In this document: positions 54,116-64,000 of the stretch, piece by piece
How positions within the stretch are numbered: position 1 is the stretch's first letter
Layout: each line of letters begins with the position of its first letter
Assembly: GCA_011033025.1 (NCBI GenBank)
Contig: WFMF01000327.1
Span: 62,001-126,000 of the forward strand
Length of the DNA: 64,000 nt
Direction: 5' to 3'
Source: Beroe forskalii
Taxonomy: Eukaryota > Ctenophora > Nuda > Beroida > Beroidae
Translations under genes and position numbers: made by a program
The notes under the pieces: generated by a model
Told to the model about the DNA's origin: nothing
The model's database searches: none
What the model saw: only the letters and a program-made list of their open reading frames with translations

Positions 54116-55813
54116 ACGCACTATGTGATTGTTTTGAGTGATTGAGACCAAAAATAAATCAGGTTAAATTATCGTTAAGTGGTCTAATGTCCTTTTGAGT
54201 TAGTGGTTAAAAAATATATCACTCAATTGGGACTTTGGGACAAGTGTTTGAGTGTGGTATCATATTCCCAAGTGTTTGGAGTGCAATATGTTTCACACTA
54301 TTTGAATGTTTGACATTTAAAAGACCAAAAAAATGCATCAAATTCCGGGGAATTTCACTCACATTGATTAATTCCTTACAGGATTTCATTTTTCTTATGG
54401 GATATATCACTCAAATTTGGGATTTGGGACAGTGTTTGGGTTTATCATATTAGTGGTTAAGTTAGTTTGGGTTAGTATCGCATTCTCAAAAGTGGTTAAA
54501 TGTGATATCACATTTAAAAGGGTTATTAGCAAAAATCAATGCATTGAGAACGGATGAATTCTCAATTCATGGGGATTCCCAAAAGAGGATTGATTTTTCA
54601 CTAAATTTAAAAATTTGCTGGATGGTTATGAGTAATTTTCAATGAGTTAGAGATAGGAATAAAGGTTAGGGTTAAATTTTTTTTTTTATTGGGTAAGAAA
54701 CAAGTTTGAAAAATGGTTGGAAGAATTGCTTGGGCCTATTAATAATTGAAACGGATGACCATATAGGGATGACCAAAACAGTACGTCGGATGAGTTTTAA
54801 ATTTAATATAGCGTTCCATCTTAATTTCAATTAGTGGGACCTTATTAAAACAATAAACAGCTCTCGAGTACGTTGATGAAGGATGACCAGGAAAGATATA
54901 GGTAAGTACGAACAGTAATAAACGCGTATATAATATGACTTATTAAAAGAATAAACAGCACAAAATACTACCAGGAATGTGATTACCATATTTTCTACTG
55001 TGATCTATGTAAGTGATACTTTTTGGGGGTCTGGGGTGAGATTTTGCGATTCTCACCTCCGTAAAGCCAAAAATCATAATATATTAACGTTGGCAAGTTA
55101 ATTAGATTTGATTATAATGTATCTCTATGATTTTGGTCATCCTTGAGCTCTCGAGCGCAAAGGCAGATCATGATATACGCTCCAGAATAAATAGGTAGTC
55201 GCAATGATGCCATTAACATTGTGTGCGCTGTCAATTTGAAAAAAAGCCCATTTTCGCGTGAACAAAAACAAGTTTTGAGGATCATTATGAATGACATTGC
55301 ATATTTTCATGTTATGATTGAATTTCCAGGATACGCTATCGTCCGCTGAGCTGACTGGAAGGCGCGGTCTTTTCCTCACAGCGCGCAGCAACGAAACGTG
55401 CCACCGACATGATTAATCGTAAATATTGTAGAATTTAGGCAGCCTTGAGATGTGGACCGGCCTAGCTGCCATCCAAAAAGGTCTGAACCAATATCATATA
55501 GACTAGCTCGCTGTTCAGTATAATATGTGGTCCAGTATAATATGTGGTCCAGTATAATATGTGGTCCAGTTAAGATTGGGGACAGGGTAGGCTTTTGGTT
55601 AGGGTAAAGCACACAATGCACACCGATACATATACCATATCGGCACTTGATCAACCGACAAAATGCACAATAAAGCCGATTAAAGTGGGGCCGGTTAACT
55701 TAAAATATAGATTCACAAAAATGTTAACACGGGGTTTGCCAGATGCAATTCCCACAATAAATTCACACAGTGCAAGTACAATGCAAGTACAGTGCAAGTA
55801 CAGTGCAAATTAC
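54116..55813. other. Gene-free stretch
   Basis: To about 54620 it holds decayed pieces of the repeat block seen in the telomere-like array (AATTGGGACTTTGGGACAAG). 55516-55571 has three copies of an 18-bp unit (GTATAATATGTGGTCCA). Weak open frames on the minus strand at 55112-55391 show no recognisable domain. Confidence 0.5.
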
Positions 55814-56017
55814 CTGGTTTCCTGAATCTGAGGTGCTCAGGGAGGGGAGGAACGTGCTTGATGAAGTAGTAGGGGTCCTGCCAATCCGCCAGACAGTCGT
55901 CTGTCGGGTTGTCATATCCCGCCAACATGTCCATGTCACACTTAGACTTGTACTGCCGTTCCAGGGTGTCACATGCCTCACAGATCGGATACATCGGAGA
56001 TAAAACCTCGTCTATAT
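55814..56017 (-). CDS. Orphan cysteine-containing exon, unrecognised
   Basis: A minus-strand exon with a good acceptor (CCCCCACCCAG at 56018-56028) and donor (CCAG|GTAATT at 55813). It is 204 bases long and in phase 1 at both ends. It reads YPICEACDTLERQYKSKCDM, then DDCLADWQDPYYFIKH and PPLPEHLRFRKP. Codon use and composition look coding, unlike the surroundings. I do not recognise the family. No partner exon was found on either side, so it could be a fragment, a captured exon, or part of a gene with long introns. Confidence 0.45.
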
Positions 56018-56743
56018 CTGGGTGGGGGTGTGTGGCTAATTGGGAGGTGTGGCAAAGTGAGGGTGTGTGGCTAAGTGGATTGAATTGTATATGTTTTCTT
56101 CACTTCCAAACAGGTGGGGCTGAATTGAATGGGTTTTCTTGCTGATATAACTTGTTCAAATTGAGGATATCAAACGACAATAGATTTTCACGATGTGGGT
56201 GCTAATACGCTTTTTCAAATTCAGATTGAACTGAATTCCACTTTAACCAAAAAAACAAAATGTAGTGATGATATAATAACTGGGGCGATGGCAACAGCGA
56301 TTATGTATGTGTTCCAAAAGCATTGTCAGTTCGTCCAGCAGAACCTGAAATTAAGTTTTTTTCGATATGCGAAAAATACTCTTAATGCATGATGGAGAGA
56401 GGTGATTATGTTGCGAAATTACAACTTACAATACAAGCAATACATCGCAGGTTTTAAAGTATTTAACACGCTTGGAGCCTCTATGGATGTGTGCTCCCAT
56501 GATCATCCTATCAATGTAACTGAGTAACTAGAGCGTATTATAAAGACGATCTAGTAGGTACACCACTGACTGACGCTGGTATAAAAACATTTCTAGCTCA
56601 GTTATCCTCGACTATCATACCACGGTGTGGTTTTAGCTGTCCACGAACACACTTACATAGTTAAAAGTCTTTATGGTTACTCTATCAACGTCCACGAAAG
56701 CATGAGAGTATGAATTCATTCTTGTTTTCACTCCTATTATAAT

Positions 56744-56848
56744 AGGCTATCTGTACACCACAATACCGTTCATATTGATGAGTTCATAATCGAAGGAAAT
56801 TCTACGATTATGTACTCATCTATATGAACGGTGGTTTACAGATAGCCT
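56744..56848. mobile_element. 105-bp hairpin MITE
   Basis: AGGCTATCTGTACACCAC, ACCGTTCATAT and GATGAGTTCATAATCG on the left are mirrored on the right by CGATTATGTACTCATC, ATATGAACGGT and GTTTACAGATAGCCT. Confidence 0.75.
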
Positions 56849-58450
56849 CCACCCCCAATTTACTAATTTAGGGGTGTATAATAACACTAACGTATTTGGA
56901 GTTGAGTGTTATGGATGCTCGTTTCACTGGATGTTGACTTCTCATCATCGTCCCTATCTCGTGAGAAGAGAGTGAGGACCGGAGAGAGGATAGAACCGAG
57001 GAAAGATCCTCGTTTCTCTGTCACAGGGGAGCCAGGAGGCGAGCTCGTGATGACTGAAAAATAGGGTTTCCGGGTCTCAGAATCCTTCTTTTTACACTAC
57101 CAAAAACATCAAATCAGAACGAAAGTCATACGTAGCGTGGTCAAAACAGCTTTAAACTGCCTAAAGGGCGAGTTACGAGCGTTCAAAATGTGTTGGGTTG
57201 AGTGATAACGAAGGATCAAAATAAGGATAAAGGATCACTGCTGTATTATCTAATTCTATCACCTATAATTGATTAACTCCCAAACTTCTATCATGGTTCT
57301 TATTTCCACATTATACTCCAGATTTGTATATACTCACAAGGGTGCTCATCATAGTCGGAAGATAGCTTCACTTTCTTCGCGGGACTCTCGTCGCTCTCAG
57401 CCTGCAATATTGAGTAAGGATCACGTGAGAAGAGGAGTGTATTATTATCTTGATCCTTAGTGGAGTTAGTATATTAAAGAACATCGAGTGGAGAGTGGAC
57501 TGATATCAACCCGAGAACTATGATAAGTTCATCTGTTTAAGTTCATCGCATACCAACATTGAGTACATTTATCATTCCACATTCACGTATAATAAGCAGT
57601 GGAGACCAAATAACCAAGCAAGTCACGATCAAGTGCCCGCTTATCAATAAAGAAATCCAGAAAAATGAAGGAGGGGTGTTTTTGATGTTTCATAGCACCA
57701 GACTCATAGCTCTTGACTTGACTTGCTCCATATTAGCTCCAGAAAACGTCATATAAGAATTCAGTTATCATCATTCGAGAACACTTATCTTAGGTACCAT
57801 AGAATTTAGATATATTAGTCTATTCCAGATACAGCTGAGTCGCATAGGATTTTAAACGATTTCTAAACGGCGATTGTTGACATTGACAACTCTCTACAGA
57901 TTGTATGCCTTATTGATAATATGGTGCACTGTGAAGGTCTAAGCGAAATGGCAGAAATTCTTACCAAATTCGAATAGGCAGTTTGATTTTCACAACTTGA
58001 TCCTATGCGTCTCTACCAAGATAACACTGAATCGCATATCACGATATTGCTAGAGATGAAAATATGAAACAAAGTATTTAAAATCCACAAATAATTGACA
58101 GCCTTAAAAACAGTAAATATATTCAGAGTATGTTTGATAGCAGACTACACATTGATAGAAAAATCTATTATATCATTTTGCACATGCACTGGCTAGAAAC
58201 TTACCATAGCGGGTCATGATACCATAGCTACTGTGTGGAAATACAGTTATTTCTCAAACCAGCGATTCTATTTAGCACTTAAAATCCACATTAATTCTTA
58301 TCACTAGTGTATAAGCAGCTTAAGAATAAGAAACTTGCATGGACTTAGGTGCATGGTTTGATGATCAATGAAGACGGTTGTCGATTATGGCATTATGCCA
58401 CTTTTTCGCATCAAAATTCACTTACATGAATGATCTTATTGTTTCTTATC

Positions 58451-59122
58451 TAACCGGCCCTTAGGGACTTTAGTAACTGAGAGATTTTTGTCCAAAAGGC
58501 TGGTTAAACTGTTTAAGGTTAAATTTAGAGACCAGTTAATTTAAGTCAAATGAAACTCCTATAACTTGGCTTATATAGAGTTGAAGTTACTTGGACGTCA
58601 TTATAAAACACAAATATCGACCAAAATCATGATATTAGGATCACTGTTTAGGATCACTGCTTAAACCGGTGCAAAGTAGAGCGATGATCTTAATGATCTC
58701 ACCCCAAATTATTGTAATTGAAATTATTGTAATTGTAATTATTAATTCCGTAATAACTTAGTTTCTTTCATGATTGAATTTATAGATAATTTGAATTTAT
58801 AAGATGTATATTTAGTTTTAGTGTAGACTTAGCATTGTACTTGTATTGTAGTTTAGCTCTTGACATTTTATTGACATAAAGTTGATAATTTTGTATTTTA
58901 ACCAATTTATAATTTTGTAGCTAAGGATGTAACCACGAAGTATGCACTACAAAATTGTGTGTTTTACTGACTAACCAACCCCATAATCATCATGATATTA
59001 GACCGGTTGATGGGTTTGAGGTAATTTACTGAGTATAAATTGACTCTAGTGGTTATTTTTAGCAAATGATCCTTGTTTTAGCAAATGACAATTGTTTAAA
59101 ATTTTGCTCAAGGGGCCGGTTA
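58451..59122. mobile_element. Possible MITE with TAACCGGCCC ends
   Basis: TAACCGGCCCTTAG at the left and AAGGGGCCGGTTA at the right are near-complementary. GGCTGGTTAAA-type words recur inside. No target duplication was resolved. Confidence 0.35.
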
Positions 59123-60139
59123 AAATGGTTTGAAAATGGTTCATTTTTCGTCCGTAGGTCCGGTTGAAAAGGCCAGTTTAAAAAAGGCCAATAAAGTGAA
59201 TGAATTCAGTCCCCTATGGTAGATGAAAATTGAACATCGTTGTGATGTAAGTTTTTAGTTTTGTAAATACTGAATAGTGACTTGAAGATGAGAAAATTAT
59301 TTAAATCAATGAACACACAATTACAAAGTTATCATATATAATTCTTTTTGATATAATATAATGATTTATGTTAGATATATTTTGTATTGATATATAAATA
59401 TATATTATATATAGATTTTACTATAGTGGCTGCTAATCAATGCACTGTTTGCACGCAGTTTTACACAATTTTGCTAGTAGTTTTAGCAAATGCTGCATAT
59501 TTGTCCCATAACACGGTTCAAATAGAGCGCGGCCATGACCGCGCTTCTCTCGGACACACGGTACAAATGTCAAGCGTCTTACAGCGAGTGTGTGTAATAC
59601 GATACGATAATTGGTTGAGTGTCACCTGGATTACTGCCAATTGTCAAGTATTGCCGCTCTCGCACGGAGTGTTGTAGAGATTAGTGAAATGTACTTCGCA
59701 AAAAACATGTACAAAACTGACATATGAGCTTGGGCGGGAAGTGAGAATTTGGGAATAAAATACAAAATCGTCGAATCGAAAGCCTTTAAATGATTTCATT
59801 TCATATGATTGGAAGTATGATTGATTATTTAGGGTAAAATGGTTATATTTCAGCGCTATACAATCAAGAGGCATATCTGGGGCATGATATCTGAGGCATA
59901 ATCCAAGGAACAATAATTTAGAAATGAAGAAATTTATGACCTTTAATTCTAGAATGGGGGCTTCTCCGCTTTCAGGAAGTCAGGATGTGGTACTGATCAT
60001 TCCAAGTGAATATTGAATTTCTTTTAAGTTATTAATTGAGTTGTTTATTAATTAATTGAACGACGCTCTGAAATGTTGAAAATGTAGAACCGATTTTTTA
60101 AATTGTACCAACAGCTCCTGGGAGGTCAATTCTAACAAA

Positions 60140-60808
60140 CTCAAACGTGTCTAAATCCACGAACTGACACCTGTAAGTCACAACACTGTGCCACGAAGAA
60201 CTGACACCGGTTCGTGACAACACTGCGCTATGACGAACTGAGGAACTGACACCTGTTCGTCATAACACTGTGCTATGAATAACTGACACCGTTTCGTCAC
60301 AACACTGTGCTTTGACGAACTGATTTCTGTTCGTCACAACACTTTGATATGACAAAATGGCACCTGTTCGTTACAGCAGCGTGCTATCGCAAACTGACAC
60401 CTGTTTGTCGTAACACTTTGCTATGACGAACTGTCACCAATTCATCACAGCACTGTGATATGACGAACTGACACTGTTCGTCACAACACTGTGATAAATC
60501 GAACTGACACCTGTTCGTCACAACACTTTGATATGACAAAATGACACCTGTTCGTTACAGCAGCGTGCTATCGCAAACTGACACCTGTTTGTCGTAACAC
60601 TGTGCTATGACGAACTGTCACCAATTCATCACAGCACTGTGCTATGACGAACTGTCACCAATTCATCACAGCACTGTGATATGACGAACTGTCACCTGTT
60701 CGTCACAGCACTGTGCTGAGAGGAGCTGACTTCTGGTCGTCACAACATTGTGTTATGACGACTTGACACATGCTCGTCACAGCACTGTGTTTTGACGAAC
60801 TGACTTCT
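60140..60808 (+). repeat. 37-bp repeat with GACGAAC/GTTCGTC palindrome, left block
   Basis: The unit is GAACTGACACCTGTTCGTCA then CAACACTGTGCTATGAC, quite diverged between copies. GACGAAC and GTTCGTC are complementary inside each unit, so each can fold. It resumes at 62458. Confidence 0.93.
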
Positions 60809-61102
60809 AGGGAGCGAGTTTAAGACAATAAATGATACGATGAACTTTAAAATCAGGAGCTTTCGATGAAAATCATGTAATTATCGTCGACAGCTGAAAT
60901 GGAAGGTGAGAGAGTGCTTATAATTGATATGAGTGGGGTCAGGGTGTGGGGGACGGGATAATCAAATACAATATCACTAAATTACAATAACAAGAACGGT
61001 GTCAGTAGTTAGGGAAGTGGATTCCTGAGTCTGTGGGTTTGAAGGTAGCGGAAATTCTAGGGAGAATAGGATTCCAGAGAGGACTGCACTTTAGGGCGCT
61101 GT

Positions 61103-62457
61103 TTAGGGTAGGTTTCTCGTTGAGGGGCAGCCTGTTCTGTCAGGTCGAGGTGAGCGGGAGGGGAGGACTTTGAGGATGTGGATGTCGTTCCAGGCGAAGT
61201 TGTATCCGGTGGTGATGGATTGAAGAGCGGGAGCAGACTTCACTCTGTCTGTGGTGTCGTCAACTGCGTTGTTCAGTCTGTAGCATCTCTCGTATTCCTT
61301 CATTATGTCAAGGAGAGGTCGGTAAGTCTGTCCATTGTACTTGGTGGGGCATTCGAGGCAGCTGATCTCGTAGATACTAGATGGTGTTGGGGGTCTGGGA
61401 GGAGGGAGGTGTAGTCTTCGTCTTGGTGAGGAGGTTTCGGAGGGACTAGGGAGGTGTTGGAGGAGAAGGTTACGTCGATGTCGTGTTGGTTGAGGATCTT
61501 CTTGATGGGCTTGAGAGGGAGGGATGGAAGGGGAGGAAGGTCTTCAAGGAGGGTCGTGGTTTGATGTCTCTGTTGAAGGCAGCAAGACATTGGTGGGTGG
61601 AGGGTTTGTTGAACTTCTGGGAGACTTCTGTCATGATGGATGAGATGCGGGAAGGAGGGAATCCGTTCTGCACGAGGGTGTGTCGCACTGTCTGGAGTTC
61701 TGCGTCGAGGTGTTGAGGGGAGCAGAGGTTGTGGGCTCGTCTGGTGAGGGACCTGACGACAATGTCTTTGGAGGAGGTCGTCGTGCAGGAGTCGTAGCGG
61801 ATGTAGAGGTTGGTGTGGGTGAGTTTCCTGTAGACCGAGGTGGACTTGTCGGGAGGATGAGGACGTCGAGGAAGGGGATGGTTCCGTAGGGAGAGGGGTG
61901 TTCCAGGGTGAAGGTGAGGTCGTCAGTGAGGAAGTTGATGAAGATGAGGAAGGAGTCTTCGTGTTGTCTGTCTCTGAAGGAGCCAAAGCCGTCGTCAACG
62001 AAGTGCCATCAGGAGTGAGGGGGTCAGGGGAGGCTGGGAGGGCGAGGTCTCCGACTTCTGGTACCCGGATTTCTGCTAGCTGCACTGTCAGGGGAGAACC
62101 CATGGGGCCGCCATCATCTTGCGAGTAGAAGGAGCCGTTGAACTCGAGACACAAGGGGATAAGGGTGCTGATCACTGATGGTGGAGAAGGAGAGGTCAGG
62201 GGGAGGAGAGAGGGGTTCTGCTCGAAGGAGATGGCTGACTTCATGGCAAGGTGCATGTCGCAGGAGGTGTAGATGGACTGGACGTCGAGGGAGGAGTGGA
62301 AGGAGTTGAGGGATGCTTGGAATCTGGACCAGAAGTCGAGGGAGTCCTTGAGACGGAGATGGTTCTGCGTCAGGGGCTTCAGGATGTGCGAGAGAGTTTT
62401 GTGGGGAGCCTCGAGAGGGGTCGTGTAGAAGGAGACCACAGGACGGATGGGGGCTCC
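61103..62457 (-). pseudogene. Penelope-like element: reverse transcriptase plus GIY-YIG nuclease, decayed
   Basis: Minus-strand motifs in order: GAPIRPVVSFY, SSLDVQSIYTSCDM, LEFNGSFYSQDDGGPMGSPL (to about 62090), then in another frame HFVDDGFGSF (about 61990) and PFLDVLI, then in a third frame VYRKLTHTNLYIRYDS and LVQNGFPPSRI (about 61690). It ends with YEISCLECPTKYNGQTYRPL (about 61310-61370), the GIY-YIG nuclease core, and a stop near 61103. At least two frameshifts separate these, so the long 402-codon frame over 61303-62511 is not a real protein. The N-terminal part is missing, because the reading starts directly from the 37-bp repeat. Confidence 0.88.
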
Positions 62458-63115
62458 TGACTTCCGTTCGTCACAACACCGTGCTATGATGAACTGACTT
62501 CTGTTCGTCACAACACTGCAATATGACGAACTGACACCTGTTCGTCACAACACTGTTTTATGACAAATTGACGCTTGTTCGTCACAACACAGTGATATGA
62601 CGAACTGACACCTGTTCGTCATAACACTGTGTTATGATGAACTGACACTTGTTCGTCACAACACTGCGTTATGACGAATCGACTTCTGTTCGACAAAGCA
62701 CTGTGTTATGACGAACTGACCCTTGTTTGTCACAGCACTGTGTTATGACGAACTGACTTCTGAATTCTGTTCATCTCAACACTGCGTTATGAAAAATGAA
62801 ACCCGTTCGTCACAGCAACGTTCTATCCCAAACTGACACCTGTTCGTCACAATACTGTGTTGTGATGAACTGACTCCTGTTCATCACAATTCTGTGCTAT
62901 GACAACCTGAAACTTGTTCGTTGCAACACTGTGCTATGATGAGCTGACACCTGTTCATCACAACACCATGCTATGACAAACTGAAACCTGTTCCTCAAAA
63001 CAGAGTTATATTACAAACTAACACCTGTTCGTCAAACATTGTGTTATGCGGAACTGACACCTGTTTGTCATAATACTGTGCTATGACGAACAGACACATG
63101 TTCATAACAGGCTGC
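62458..63115 (+). repeat. 37-bp repeat, right block
   Basis: Same unit as 60140-60808, with more point changes. The Penelope-like element lies between the two blocks in one orientation. The join to it at 62457 is abrupt. Confidence 0.93.
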
Positions 63116-64000
63116 TTGTTGCTCTGTAACAGAGGTTGAGAAAATTGTTCAAAATCTCAGAAATAACAAAAATTGTTGTTTCATCTACCAAATTTTAAAT
63201 ACTTGCAGATCAATCAGTAATGGTTGCAACTGGACATCAAAACGTCACTCCCATCAGAACATTGTAACTACCCATATTTTCTGAACCTCAATCAATAGCC
63301 TTTTACTTGTTACACCAATACAATGGGTAGATGAAGCTATTTCATTTAAGGAAAAACTACCAACATTGTTTACAGAATGTGTGAAATAGGATAGTGCACT
63401 GTAGAAAACTGTAATAGGGGCAAAATTAGAGCAAAATTAGAGCAAAAATAGAAATATATATACCTATAATTAGAATGCAAAATGGTACAAACTGCCATGC
63501 ACCAGAAAGAGTGCATGAATGTTGTTCAAAATTTCAAAACTAAAGATGGAATTGATCTAGTGCATTCATTTCATTAAATAACAGAATATGGATGATTATC
63601 TTTGGGATACAAATACAGTCATATGGATGAAGTGAAGAATAATTCCTGAATGTAACAAAATAAATGGCAAAACTTACACTGAACCAAGATGATATTCTTC
63701 TCAATCTATTCATTGCAATGTATCCAATCTAAGACATTTGCCTCAAGGAAGATATGGATTAGAAATTCAGATTGTTCATCAACAAAAAATAGGGGGTGTT
63801 ACAGAGGTGTCGCCACATTTGGGCCAAAAATTTTGGCAAAAATATGCATAAAATGGGCTCAAAAATTTTGGGAGGTCTAAATCAAAAATCCAGATCCATT
63901 TGTTTCTGAGAAATTTAGTTTTCTCAATTCAATTCTAACTGATGCATGCATACAAATTAAAACACAAGGTTAATTGTCTTTACTTTAAGTTTCATGGGTA
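63116..64000. other. Window end, nothing recognised
   Basis: AT-rich DNA without a gene, clear repeat or signal. Confidence 0.4.

Larger units (their letters stand above)
56018..60139. other. AT-rich gene-free stretch
   Basis: I see no gene. It contains a 105-bp hairpin (56744-56848) and a possible MITE (58451-59122). Nothing else stands out over about 4 kb. Confidence 0.45.

Noticed and set aside
61303-62511. One intact 402-codon protein
   Set aside because: Penelope-like motifs continue in other frames within it, and the first 18 codons come from the 37-bp repeat. It is a frameshifted relic.

Overview
The window looks like nuclear DNA of an invertebrate animal. The genes carry short GT-AG introns, the domains (SRCR, fucolectin-type, GCC2/GCC3, C2H2, SWIM) are metazoan in flavour, and the telomere-like arrays are TTAGGG/CCCTAA. 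A large multi-SRCR membrane receptor in repeat-rich DNA makes a sponge my best guess, but nothing here fixes the phylum. Most of the 64 kb is repeats and transposable elements; only about 13 kb is occupied by multi-exon genes that can be read.

Layout. 1-9.6 kb: the 3' part of a plus-strand single-pass receptor gene with seven SRCR domains, one fucolectin-type F5/8C domain, GCC2/GCC3-like cysteine repeats, one membrane segment and a short tail. 9.9-13.2 kb: two inverted copies of a dispersed element around a basic, unrecognised exon. 13.4-18.3 kb: a 333-bp tandem repeat and a 49-bp satellite split by a decayed non-LTR reverse transcriptase. 18.8-19.8 kb: a non-autonomous DNA transposon with 9-bp target duplications. 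20.9-23.5 kb: a 36-bp satellite. 24.0-24.5 kb: telomere-like and GTTCGC/GCGAAC palindromic DNA.

24.6-35.3 kb is the most interesting block. Three minus-strand, multi-exon genes lie head to tail. In transcription order they are a SWIM zinc finger plus YqaJ nuclease protein (10 exons), a DDE transposase of the DDE_Tnp_4/Harbinger-IS5 type (6 exons) and a small C2H2 zinc-finger protein (4 exons). Every splice junction I assigned keeps frame. The nuclease and transposase probably form one two-protein transposon (ISL2EU-like); the zinc-finger gene may be a third component or a neighbour. Other elements have inserted into this block, one of them inside a coding exon.

36-49 kb holds another copy of the dispersed element, CACGTG clusters, a 3.67-kb DNA element with a 4-bp target duplication and an internal 10-bp satellite, a nested inverted-repeat element, and three clusters of a 74-bp repeat. 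One cluster is interrupted by a 1.55-kb element whose empty site survives in a paralogous cluster. A near-perfect 162-bp palindrome and a Tc1/mariner-type MITE lie between. 50.8-54.1 kb is degenerate CCCTAA DNA that switches strand to TTAGGG near 53.17 kb. 55.8-56.0 kb carries one orphan exon. 60.1-63.1 kb is a 37-bp repeat split by a decayed Penelope-like element (reverse transcriptase plus GIY-YIG).

Gene models were built by eye from frame, splice signals and motifs. No similarity search was run, so family names rest on recognised motifs.
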